NCBI GenBank assembly: GCA_019246575.1
Contig: JAFAQG010000136.1
Span: forward strand, 1-5,775
Direction of reading: 5' to 3'
DNA from: Acidobacteriaceae bacterium
Lineage (GTDB): Bacteria; Acidobacteriota; Terriglobia; Bryobacterales; Bryobacteraceae
DNA: 5,775 nt
Position numbers and translations under genes: made by a program. Within the stretch, counting starts at the first letter, position 1; each line of letters opens with the position of its first letter. The notes beneath the pieces are model-generated. The model saw nothing but the letters and a program-made list of their open reading frames with translations, did not search any database and was not told the DNA's origin. Below are positions 1-5,775 of this stretch, one piece after another.

Positions 1-2196
1 GATGACGAGCCGCCCAATCTGCTTCATCTCCTTTGATACCAGCGGCGCTACGGCCAGGTTCACGAGCGATTCGCGCTGTTGGCGCGAGGAAGAGGCCGCC
101 AGCTGCAATCCGGCATTGCCATTACGGGACAGCTCCGCGTCATCAACGGCCGATTCGGCTCGGGGTCGAAGCGCAACCTTGTATAAGTTGTGAACGCCGT
201 CTTCGCCCCGGAGTTCATCGAACTTCTGGACCAGATCCGGCGGGAATAGTTCCGAAAGGGTCTTGCCGATTGCTTCTTCGCGCCGAATACCGGTAAGGCG
301 CTCGATCTGCGTATTCCAGCTTTCCACGCGGTCGTCGAGACCGGCCGCCAAAATCCCGACGTTGATCGACTCGACGATGTTTTCGCTGAACTCCTTCAGC
401 CGCTCGTATTCGTCAGCCTTGCGTTGAAGCGAACTGTACAGCCGCGAGTTTTCGATGGCAATCGCGACGTAGTTGGAAAGCGTGACAAGCAGCTCGACAT
501 CGTCGCTCGAGAGAAAATCGCCTTCTGTGGTGCGGCTGACGCCGAGAAAAGCAATGGTCTTGGCGCGAGACCGGCAGGCAACGTAATAAGTGAAATCGAG
601 CTCGGTAATGGTGTCGCGAATGGATGGCGCGAGCTCGCGTGAAACGACATCGCGCAGGTGTTTCGTGCTTTCGAAAAACAGGTAGGGCTTACCGACCGCA
701 TCGTTCAGAAAGCTCAAGTCGAGAGAACGGCTGACAGGCTTCGGCGGCCGGTCCGATTTCTGAGTGCGCGAATGCAGCTCGAACTCGCCCGAAGCCTCGT
801 TCAGCAAAAAGAAGCCAATCTGCTGAATCGAGAGGGTCCGTAACAGGCGCTCGGAAACCTTGGCGAGCATCCCGTTCTGATCGGTTTCCGAGCTCAGCTC
901 GCGCGCAAACTCGATGAGCGTGAGACGGGCATCGTAGCGGTCGCGGTAGAAGACGCGGCGATCGAGCTGTTCCTGGATCCAGCGGCGGATGGGTTGAAAG
1001 AGGAATGTCGCAATCGCGATCAGCACGACGAAGGCAGGAGGCCTGATGCTGCTGGTGTTGAAGATTAAAAAGATGAGCCCGTAAAAGGCGCCGATGACGG
1101 CGAGCGTTGCGAGCGTGTAGACGTAGCCCTGCTGGAAGATGATGTCCACATCCATCAGACGGTAGCGCGTAATTGCATAAGCCCAAGCGAGCGGAATCAA
1201 GCCCATCGAGAGCACGCTCAGGTTCATGACGTGGTTCGGCACGACGCCCAAGATATACGGGATGGCATACAACACGGCGAAGGGCGTGAGGCCGACAAGC
1301 GCGCCGTTGCGCAGATATTTGAGCTGCCTTCGGAGAATGGGGTCCTGCGCGCGCGCGAACTCCCAACCGAGCGCGGCAGCGCCGGTGAAATACAACAGCA
1401 TCTGGAAGGCGAGAGTCAGACGGTCGAGAAACCAGCGGACTTCGAGCAAAGGCGTAGAGAAAGTCAGGACGCCGGTTGCGGAAGCAGCGATCAAGCCCAG
1501 CAGAACTCCCGAAGGCAGATACAAGATGATGGACGATCCACGCGGCCGGAGCCAGTCGGGAATGGCGTGAAAGGTGAGGCAGAAATGAAGGAAGATTGCG
1601 GGCGCGAAGAGGCTTGCGACCACGTTACCCCAATACATCAATTCGTCGAACGTGTTCAGCTTGCCCGAGTAATGGAAACAGCTTGCAACGAAGGAGGCCA
1701 GACAAAGAATAAAGAATTCCGCTGATTTAGAAGCGCTGGTTCGCCGGTAGTAGACGAACAGCCCGATGGCAAGATAGGCGAAGCCGACGGCGTACTGGTA
1801 ATAGAATGCCGAATCGCGCGATGCCGCCTGAATGAAGATGTTGTCCTTCTGAAATTCGATGCGCTGCCGGCGTAGCGTGTACCGAGCTTGCGACAAGAGC
1901 GGGATGCGGAATAACGCCTGAGGGACATCGAGGGCGGTGTGGATGGGAAAATTCTCGATTTTGACCAGTTCATCGCCGGGCCGGATACGGGCGTTGTCGC
2001 CGGGCCCCCCGGGGAGGATATAGCCTGCGACGACGCGAACATGGCCGTCGCGCGCTTTGTGGTCGAGCCAGGTTACGCCGTCATCATGCAGCGGGTAGGT
2101 ACGAAGGTTGTGGAACCCGAGCACGGCTGCGATGACGGCGGCGACTGCCAGGATCAGCAGGAGAGTAGCGGCGAATTGATTCCTAGCCTCGCTCAC
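1..2196 (-). CDS. Membrane sensor kinase-like protein: TM, PDZ, multi-TM, GAF, PAS (C-terminus outside window)
   Basis: The reading frame is open from a GTG at 2196 to the window edge (732 codons, no stop). Seen in the translation: one TM helix at about residues 8-29; a PDZ-like domain at about 50-125, with the segment GPGDNARIRPGDELVKIEN (64-82) matching the PDZ carboxylate-loop/GD core; and about nine hydrophobic helices from 132 to 402. The junction RYRLMDVDIIFQQGYVYTL (344-362) is typical of this multi-TM sensor family. A membrane-exit linker with DRRVFYRDRYD (412-422) leads into a GAF domain (about 427-587) and then a PAS domain (from about 602, with the motif VESWNTQIERLTG). In known relatives this order is followed by HisKA/HATPase or, less often, a PP2C-type or cyclase output. 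That part is not in the window, so kinase is an inference. The PDZ-like domain should lie outside the cytoplasm, GAF and PAS inside. An in-frame TAG at 2235-2233 rules out a start further upstream, and an AAGG precedes the GTG. It is divergent from the GWxTD gene. Confidence 0.88.
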   Translation of the reverse strand, partial: MSEARNQFAATLLLILAVAAVIAAVLGFHNLRTYPLHDDGVTWLDHKARDGHVRVVAGYILPGGPGDNARIRPGDELVKIENFPIHTALDVPQALFRIPLLSQARYTLRRQRIEFQKDNIFIQAASRDSAFYYQYAVGFAYLAIGLFVYYRRTSASKSAEFFILCLASFVASCFHYSGKLNTFDELMYWGNVVASLFAPAIFLHFCLTFHAIPDWLRPRGSSIILYLPSGVLLGLIAASATGVLTFSTPLLEVRWFLDRLTLAFQMLLYFTGAAALGWEFARAQDPILRRQLKYLRNGALVGLTPFAVLYAIPYILGVVPNHVMNLSVLSMGLIPLAWAYAITRYRLMDVDIIFQQGYVYTLATLAVIGAFYGLIFLIFNTSSIRPPAFVVLIAIATFLFQPIRRWIQEQLDRRVFYRDRYDARLTLIEFARELSSETDQNGMLAKVSERLLRTLSIQQIGFFLLNEASGEFELHSRTQKSDRPPKPVSRSLDLSFLNDAVGKPYLFFESTKHLRDVVSRELAPSIRDTITELDFTYYVACRSRAKTIAFLGVSRTTEGDFLSSDDVELLVTLSNYVAIAIENSRLYSSLQRKADEYERLKEFSENIVESINVGILAAGLDDRVESWNTQIERLTGIRREEAIGKTLSELFPPDLVQKFDELRGEDGVHNLYKVALRPRAESAVDDAELSRNGNAGLQLAASSSRQQRESLVNLAVAPLVSKEMKQIGRLVI

Positions 2197-2202
2197 CAGA
2201 CA

Positions 2203-2206
2203 CCTT
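2203..2206 (-). promoter_or_regulatory. Ribosome binding site deciding the GTG start of the sensor gene
   Basis: On the minus strand AAGG (within AAGGTG) lies 6 bases before GTG 2196-2194. No ATG occurs between the in-frame TAG at 2235-2233 and this GTG, so the site and the stop together fix a GTG start. The next in-frame Met is far downstream, inside the TM region, and would lose the first TM helix and the PDZ-like domain. Confidence 0.6.
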
Positions 2207-2220
2207 GGAACAGAGAATAG

Positions 2221-2238
2221 GCGTAGGGCCCCCTACGC
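2221..2238. repeat. Perfect inverted repeat upstream of the sensor gene (operator or leader hairpin candidate)
   Basis: GCGTAGGG (2221-2228) and CCCTACGC (2231-2238) are exact reverse complements separated by CC. As RNA it would form 7 GC-rich pairs around a 4-base loop. It ends 24 bases before the sensor's GTG and 14 bases before its AAGG. No T-run follows on either strand, so it does not look like an intrinsic terminator. It could be a dimeric regulator's operator or a 5'-leader hairpin. Confidence 0.6.
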
Positions 2239-2255
2239 GGGAAGTCGACTCCCAG

Positions 2256-2283
2256 GGTATGCACGTACTCAGCCATTTGGCAA
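2256..2283 (-). promoter_or_regulatory. Weak candidate promoter for the sensor gene
   Basis: On the minus strand TTGCCA (2283-2278, 5 of 6 matches to TTGACA) is followed after 16 bases by CATACC (2261-2256, only 3 of 6 to TATAAT). Transcription would start near 2249 and place the inverted repeat 2221-2238 at the front of the leader. The -10 is poor, so this is only the best candidate I found by eye. Confidence 0.25.
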
Positions 2284-2416
2284 ACCGCCGCATCTAACTG
2301 CAACAGTAAGACGATAGCCGTCAAGACGTGGTTTGTACAATTTCCCAACTCTTCATTTCAGAAGCCGATCTACGGATTCCGGTAGGATCCCAGTACCACC
2401 CGATGGAGGTGCTTAC

Positions 2417-2442
2417 TTCGGAAAAGCCGGCGCCCATCCGAA
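2417..2442. repeat. Inverted repeat upstream of the GWxTD promoter
   Basis: TTCGGA (2417-2422) and TCCGAA (2437-2442) are exact reverse complements around a 14-base GC-rich spacer containing GCCGGC and GGCGCC. Its right arm ends 40 bases upstream of the -35 box at 2483, a position suited to an activator site. Short repeats of this size can arise by chance. Confidence 0.3.
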
Positions 2443-2482
2443 ACCTGTTGTGTGCCATATACGTCGGAGCCGTGGGCTTCGG

Positions 2483-2511
2483 TTGACGCTGTATCGAAAG
2501 ACACTTAGACT
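2483..2511 (+). promoter_or_regulatory. Sigma-70-like promoter of the GWxTD / outer-membrane protein operon
   Basis: TTGACG (2483-2488, 5 of 6 to consensus) is followed by an optimal 17-base spacer and TAGACT (2506-2511, 4 of 6, keeping the key T, A and final T). The predicted transcript start is near 2518, giving a leader of about 33 bases before ATG 2552. It also argues against translation starting at the TTG at 2333, which lies upstream of it. Confidence 0.6.
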
Positions 2512-2533
2512 GAAATATAGCCCGTCCGGATTT

Positions 2534-2540
2534 AGAGGTG
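2534..2540 (+). promoter_or_regulatory. Ribosome binding site of the GWxTD gene
   Basis: AGAGGTG contains GAGGTG, a 6-base match to the anti-Shine-Dalgarno complement. It lies 11 bases before ATG 2552, somewhat more than the usual spacing. It supports the ATG that begins a clean signal peptide. Confidence 0.55.
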
Positions 2541-2551
2541 TTCCTTCCGCT

Positions 2552-4246
2552 ATGAAGTCACTCGCTGTGTTTCGCACTCGTTTCCTGGTAGGTCTGACAG
2601 CAGCATCTCTGGCCGCCAGCGGAGTTGCGAGCGCCCAGGAAAAGAAGTCGTCCTCATCCAGCGGTTCCTCGACCGAAACCGTCGCCAAGCCGCTGAGCCA
2701 AAAGCAGATTAAGAAGAAAGAGAAGGCGCTTGAAAAGGAGCTGATGGGACCTTGGAAGAAGTGGCTCAACGAAGACGTTGTATATATCATTACGGACGAA
2801 GAAAAGCAGGCGTTTAAACGACTGAAAACAGACGAGGAACGGCAGCAGTTCGTGGAGCAGTTCTGGCTGCGCCGTGACCCCACCCCGGACACGGAAGAGA
2901 ACGAATACAAGGAAGAGCACTACCGCCGGATCGCGTACGCCAACGACCACTACGCTTCGGGTATTCCGGGCTGGAAGACGGATCGAGGCATGATCTACAT
3001 CAAATATGGCGCGCCGGACGAGGTCGAGTCGCATCCTTCGGGAGGAAGTTACGAGCGGCCAATAGAAGAAGGCGGGGGCGAGACCTCTACGTTTCCTTTC
3101 GAAAAATGGCGCTACCGCTACATCGAGGGCATCGGGAACAATATCGAGATTGAGTTTGTGGACCCGACCATGAGCGGTGAGTATCACATCACGACGGATC
3201 CGGAAGAGAAGGACGCGCTGTTGTATGTGCCGGGCGCCGGTTTGACCTGGGCGGAACAGATGGGATTGGCGGATAAAACGCAGCGGTTTACAAGAACGGA
3301 CGGCACGCACCTGGGTACCGGAAACGACCCGTTGCCCGAGAGCATGAACGAATTCACGCGGCTCGAGACACTGGCCAAGCTGCAGCGCGCGCCGGCGATT
3401 AAGTTCAAGGACCTGGAAGCGGCAGTGAACTCGACCATCCGTTACAACACGCTGCCGATGCAAGTGCGCGCGGACTACATCCGCATAACGGACGCTACAG
3501 TTCTGACGAGCCTCACGCTTCAGTTCAGGAACAGCGATCTTCAATATCAGACCAAGGACACTGCCGCGAAGGCAACGGTCAACATCTACGGCCGTGTGAC
3601 GTCACTGACGCGGAGGCCGGTGAACTGGTTCGAGGACACGGTTTCGGTGACGTTCCCGGCGGAGATGCTGCAGAAGAGCATGAACGGATCGCAGGTGTAT
3701 TCGAAAACGATCCCGCTTGCGCCGGGGACTTATCGCCTGAACGTCGTGGCGAAAGACGTGGTCGGCAATACGATGAACACGTACGAGATGGCGCTCAATG
3801 TTCCTCACTATGACGAGGAACAATTGGGGGCGAGCAGTGTGATTCTGGCCGATCAGCTCGAGCGCGTGCCGACAAACAGCATCGGTACGGGCCAGTTCGT
3901 GATCCGCAGTTCGAAAGTCCGTCCGCGCGTGGACGAGACCTTCAAGCAGGGCGAGACAATGGGCATCTACACCGAGCTCTACAACTTCGGCATGGACGAG
4001 AAGACGAAAAAGCCGCAGGGTACGGTGGAGTTCGACGTCGTAAATGCCGCAAACAATCAGACGGTCTTGAGTCAGACGGAGGATCTTACGGCTATCCCCA
4101 ACGCTTCGCCGTTTCTGGTGACCGTTGAGAAGAAGCTGCAGTTGAAGAGCCTGCCGCCGGGGAAGTACATGCTCAAGCTAAAGGTGGTGGACAAGTTGAG
4201 GAATCAGACGCTTACCCCGTCCGCCGCGTTTACGGTAACATCGTAG
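2552..4246 (+). CDS. Exported GWxTD domain-containing protein
   Basis: The protein has 564 residues. Residues 1-28 form a Sec signal peptide: basic start with K2, R8 and R10, hydrophobic core FLVGLTAASLAASGVA, and likely signal peptidase I cleavage after VASA-28. There is no lipobox cysteine. A Ser-rich linker (33-40) and a Lys/Glu-rich helical stretch (about 49-66) follow. The GWxTD domain spans about 70-225, with the signature GWKTD at 140-144, then IYIKYGAPDEVESHP (148-162), FEKWRYRY (183-190) and IEIEFVD (198-204). Residues about 300-418 and 455-564 are beta-rich, Ig-like segments, each ending in a pattern like PGTYRLNVVAKD (391-402) or PGKYMLKLKVVDK (536-548). GWxTD proteins are common in Acidobacteriota and have no established biochemical role, so I assign none beyond envelope localisation. 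The ATG is chosen because promoter, ribosome site and signal peptide all agree. It is the first gene of a likely two-gene unit, ending 34 bases before the next start. Confidence 0.9.
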   Translation: MKSLAVFRTRFLVGLTAASLAASGVASAQEKKSSSSSGSSTETVAKPLSQKQIKKKEKALEKELMGPWKKWLNEDVVYIITDEEKQAFKRLKTDEERQQFVEQFWLRRDPTPDTEENEYKEEHYRRIAYANDHYASGIPGWKTDRGMIYIKYGAPDEVESHPSGGSYERPIEEGGGETSTFPFEKWRYRYIEGIGNNIEIEFVDPTMSGEYHITTDPEEKDALLYVPGAGLTWAEQMGLADKTQRFTRTDGTHLGTGNDPLPESMNEFTRLETLAKLQRAPAIKFKDLEAAVNSTIRYNTLPMQVRADYIRITDATVLTSLTLQFRNSDLQYQTKDTAAKATVNIYGRVTSLTRRPVNWFEDTVSVTFPAEMLQKSMNGSQVYSKTIPLAPGTYRLNVVAKDVVGNTMNTYEMALNVPHYDEEQLGASSVILADQLERVPTNSIGTGQFVIRSSKVRPRVDETFKQGETMGIYTELYNFGMDEKTKKPQGTVEFDVVNAANNQTVLSQTEDLTAIPNASPFLVTVEKKLQLKSLPPGKYMLKLKVVDKLRNQTLTPSAAFTVTS

Positions 4247-4270
4247 TGGGGCAAGCAGCCCGGACACGCG

Positions 4271-4275
4271 AAAGG
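4271..4275 (+). promoter_or_regulatory. Ribosome binding site deciding the TTG start of the downstream gene
   Basis: AAAGG lies 5 bases before TTG 4281. The frame is open only after a TAA at 4236-4238, and no ATG or GTG occurs in frame between that stop and the TTG. The TTG also starts a proper signal peptide, so it is the best-supported start. Confidence 0.55.
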
Positions 4276-4280
4276 TCGCT

Positions 4281-5775
4281 TTGAACGGTTTCCCGAACAA
4301 GGGATTTTGCGCATCTCTCCTGGCCGTTGCGCTGGCGGGTATTGCGGCCAACGCAGATGGTGCGGACCTATCGCTTCCGGTTACCGGAAACCTTTTTGGG
4401 TCGGTAGTAGATGCTCGCGGCGTTCCGCAGATGGGCGCCACCGTCCAGCTATTTAACAAGTTCGCACGGTTAATAACGACCGCCAGGACTACGGCGGATG
4501 GCCGGTTCGCATTCAGCGGCCTTCCTGCGGACCTGTATTCGATTCGAGCTTCGCTGGCGAATTTTCTACCGGCCTCGCGCGACCGGATTCTGGTGAAAGC
4601 GGGCGTGGACAGCCTTTTGCAGATCCACATGGCCACGCTGCTCAGCAGCATCGAGATCCGCTATACGCTGCCATCTGCGGCGGTCTCGGAAGATTGGAAA
4701 TGGGTGCTCCGGTCGTCTCCGGCGACGCGTCCGGTTACGCGGATCCTCTCGGACGACGATGGGAACAGCACAGCCGGGATGAGGCCCCGTATCTTCTCCG
4801 GAACGCACGCCATGGTATCGCTATCGGGCGGCGATACGAGCATGATCGACAGCGATTCGGCGCAGGCGAGCGTCGGGACCGGGTTCGCGTTAGCGACGAA
4901 TGTCCTTGGCAATAACCAAGTTCAAGTTGGCGGAACATACGGCCAGAATTCGATGCTTGGACCTCCGGCCATGGGTCTGTGCGCCATCTATACACGGAAT
5001 CCAGCAGCGGCTTTCGGTGCAGCGACACCCGAAATCACGCTGACGCTTTCGCAGTTCGGGGTTGCGGCTGGTCAGAACGGCGCGGCCGCTTCCGGTACTG
5101 GCGCATCGATGCCGGTGGTCCGAACTATGTCATTGAGTGTTTACCAGGTGATGGATCCGACCGACAACACACACATTGAGTATGGTGCGACTGGCGAATC
5201 CATCGACTACTTGCAACATCGCAACCGAGTGAGCCCGTTCGCGCGCGTGACGATATCGGCCCGAGAGGCGGGCGAAGTGATAGCGGCCTTCAGCGACGGC
5301 GGCCGTCCGGACGAACTCGCGGCTCATCAGCGGGTACAGGAGGGCCAGGACACGCGACAGGAGGATCTGCTGGGTGCGGTGAGTACGCTTGCCCGGTTGC
5401 CTCAGCTGTCATACGGGAATGGCCGCCTGGAGTTGCAGAGTAGTGAGGATTACGAACTCGGATACCGGAAAATCGCGGGCCAAAGCACGTATGCCGTGAG
5501 CGGATTTTATGAGGACGTGTGGAACGGACGAATTCACGTGGCAGGAGATACGTCTGCGCTTCCGGCGGGCGATCTTCTGTCCGACGGCGTATCCAAGAGC
5601 CTCATTTATAACGTGGGGCGATATAAGCGCAACGGTTTGATAGCCTCGGTCGACCGGCGTGTGACGGATTCGCTTGGCGTTGCGGTTGCGTACGGGCGTA
5701 TGGGCGGCTTCATTGCCGGGAACGAGATGGGCGGCACTTCAGCGGGACAAACTAACTTTCTGCGCCAGGGCACAA
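4281..5775 (+). CDS. Exported carboxypeptidase-regulatory-like domain protein, probable outer-membrane beta-barrel (C-terminus outside window)
   Basis: The frame is open from TTG 4281 to the window edge (498 codons, no stop). Residues 1-25 look like a Sec signal peptide: K7, then hydrophobic ASLLAVALAGIA, with likely cleavage after ANA-25. Residues about 36-118 form a CarboxypepD_reg-like beta-sandwich, with GSVVDARGVPQMGATVQLFN (40-59), TADGRFAFSGLPADLYSIRA (71-90) and a final hydrophobic strand. Residues about 119-295 are Ala/Gly/Ser/Thr-rich and I recognise no domain there. From about 299 onward alternating strands resemble outer-membrane barrels, for example IEYGATGESIDYL (299-311), SPFARVTIS (318-326), YELGYRKIAGQSTYAVSGFY (391-410) and SLGVAVAYGRMGG (464-476). 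Acidobacteriota encode many TonB-dependent-receptor-like proteins with this N-terminal domain, but I see no clear TonB box or plug domain. Transport, adhesion or an assembly role are all possible. It follows the GWxTD gene by 34 bases with no terminator, so the two are probably co-transcribed. Confidence 0.8.
   Translation, partial: MNGFPNKGFCASLLAVALAGIAANADGADLSLPVTGNLFGSVVDARGVPQMGATVQLFNKFARLITTARTTADGRFAFSGLPADLYSIRASLANFLPASRDRILVKAGVDSLLQIHMATLLSSIEIRYTLPSAAVSEDWKWVLRSSPATRPVTRILSDDDGNSTAGMRPRIFSGTHAMVSLSGGDTSMIDSDSAQASVGTGFALATNVLGNNQVQVGGTYGQNSMLGPPAMGLCAIYTRNPAAAFGAATPEITLTLSQFGVAAGQNGAAASGTGASMPVVRTMSLSVYQVMDPTDNTHIEYGATGESIDYLQHRNRVSPFARVTISAREAGEVIAAFSDGGRPDELAAHQRVQEGQDTRQEDLLGAVSTLARLPQLSYGNGRLELQSSEDYELGYRKIAGQSTYAVSGFYEDVWNGRIHVAGDTSALPAGDLLSDGVSKSLIYNVGRYKRNGLIASVDRRVTDSLGVAVAYGRMGGFIAGNEMGGTSAGQTNFLRQGT

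Larger units (their letters stand above)
2197..2551. other. Divergent intergenic region between the sensor gene and the GWxTD gene
   Basis: This 355-base gap separates the GTG start of the leftward sensor from the ATG start of the rightward GWxTD gene, so both promoters should lie in it. It holds a perfect inverted repeat (2221-2238), a weak leftward promoter candidate (2256-2283), a short palindrome TTGTACAA (2333-2340), a 6-bp-arm inverted repeat (2417-2442), and a convincing rightward promoter (2483-2511). I see no convincing small gene, tRNA or known riboswitch motif. One plus frame is open from TTG 2333 into the GWxTD gene, but it reads through the promoter and lacks protein-like features. 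Confidence 0.75.

Noticed and set aside
689..1366. 225-codon minus-strand open frame inside the sensor gene
   Set aside because: It is a different frame of the same strand as the sensor. The sensor frame gives clear TM, GAF and PAS sequence, whereas this one gives a low-complexity Arg/His/Pro-rich product.
1231..1725. 164-codon plus-strand open frame opposite the sensor TM region
   Set aside because: The product is Glu/Gln/Arg-rich without motifs, and it is antisense to well-supported TM helices.
2221..2238. Intrinsic terminator at the GC-rich inverted repeat
   Set aside because: No run of T follows on either strand, and the site lies between the divergent starts rather than after a gene end.
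2333..2340. TTGTACAA palindrome as a regulator binding site
   Set aside because: An 8-base palindrome is expected by chance at this scale, and nothing else nearby supports it.
2340..2482. Riboswitch or other structured leader upstream of the GWxTD gene
   Set aside because: Small stems can be drawn, but I recognise no conserved riboswitch core, and the best promoter lies downstream at 2483-2511, so this stretch would not be in the transcript.
2654..3544. 296-codon open frame on the minus strand inside the GWxTD gene
   Set aside because: It is antisense to a gene with signal peptide, GWKTD motif and beta-domain patterns. Its translation is Arg/Val/Leu-rich with no domain pattern and no ribosome site, as expected from a GC-rich shadow frame.
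4247..4280. Terminator or separate promoter between the two rightward genes
   Set aside because: The gap is only 34 bases, shows no hairpin with a T-run and no -35/-10 pair, and already contains the ribosome site of the next gene.

Overview
The window looks like a chromosomal segment from an Acidobacteriota-type bacterium. This rests on three family-level signs read by eye: a secreted protein with a clear GWxTD motif, a large outer-membrane-type protein with an N-terminal carboxypeptidase-regulatory-like (CarboxypepD_reg) domain, and a multi-domain PDZ/multi-TM/GAF/PAS sensor. These families often occur in Acidobacteriota, but the taxonomic call is inference. The DNA is moderately GC-rich and coding density is high. 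I see no RNA gene, mobile element, CRISPR array or phage signature.

Layout: (1) Positions 2196 to 1, minus strand, hold the first 732 codons of a sensor-kinase-like gene. It has an N-terminal TM, a PDZ-like domain, about nine further TM helices, a GAF domain and a PAS domain. The gene leaves the window at the left edge before any histidine kinase or other output domain. (2) Positions 2197-2551 are a 355-base divergent intergenic region. It holds a good sigma-70-like promoter for the rightward genes (TTGACG, 17 bases, TAGACT), a weak leftward promoter candidate, and a perfect 8-bp-arm inverted repeat just upstream of the sensor's GTG start. (3) Positions 2552-4246, plus strand, encode an exported 564-residue GWxTD-domain protein with C-terminal Ig-like beta domains. 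(4) After a 34-base gap, 4281-5775, plus strand, holds the first 498 codons of a TTG-initiated, exported protein. It has a CarboxypepD_reg-like domain followed by a long beta-rich region resembling an outer-membrane barrel, and it runs off the right edge.

The two rightward genes look like one transcription unit for two envelope proteins: a periplasmic or surface beta protein and a probable outer-membrane protein. The divergent membrane sensor, with an extracytoplasmic PDZ-like domain, is a plausible regulator or monitor of the same envelope function. That link is inferred from position only. Two of the three genes have no end inside the window, so their full domain content cannot be judged.
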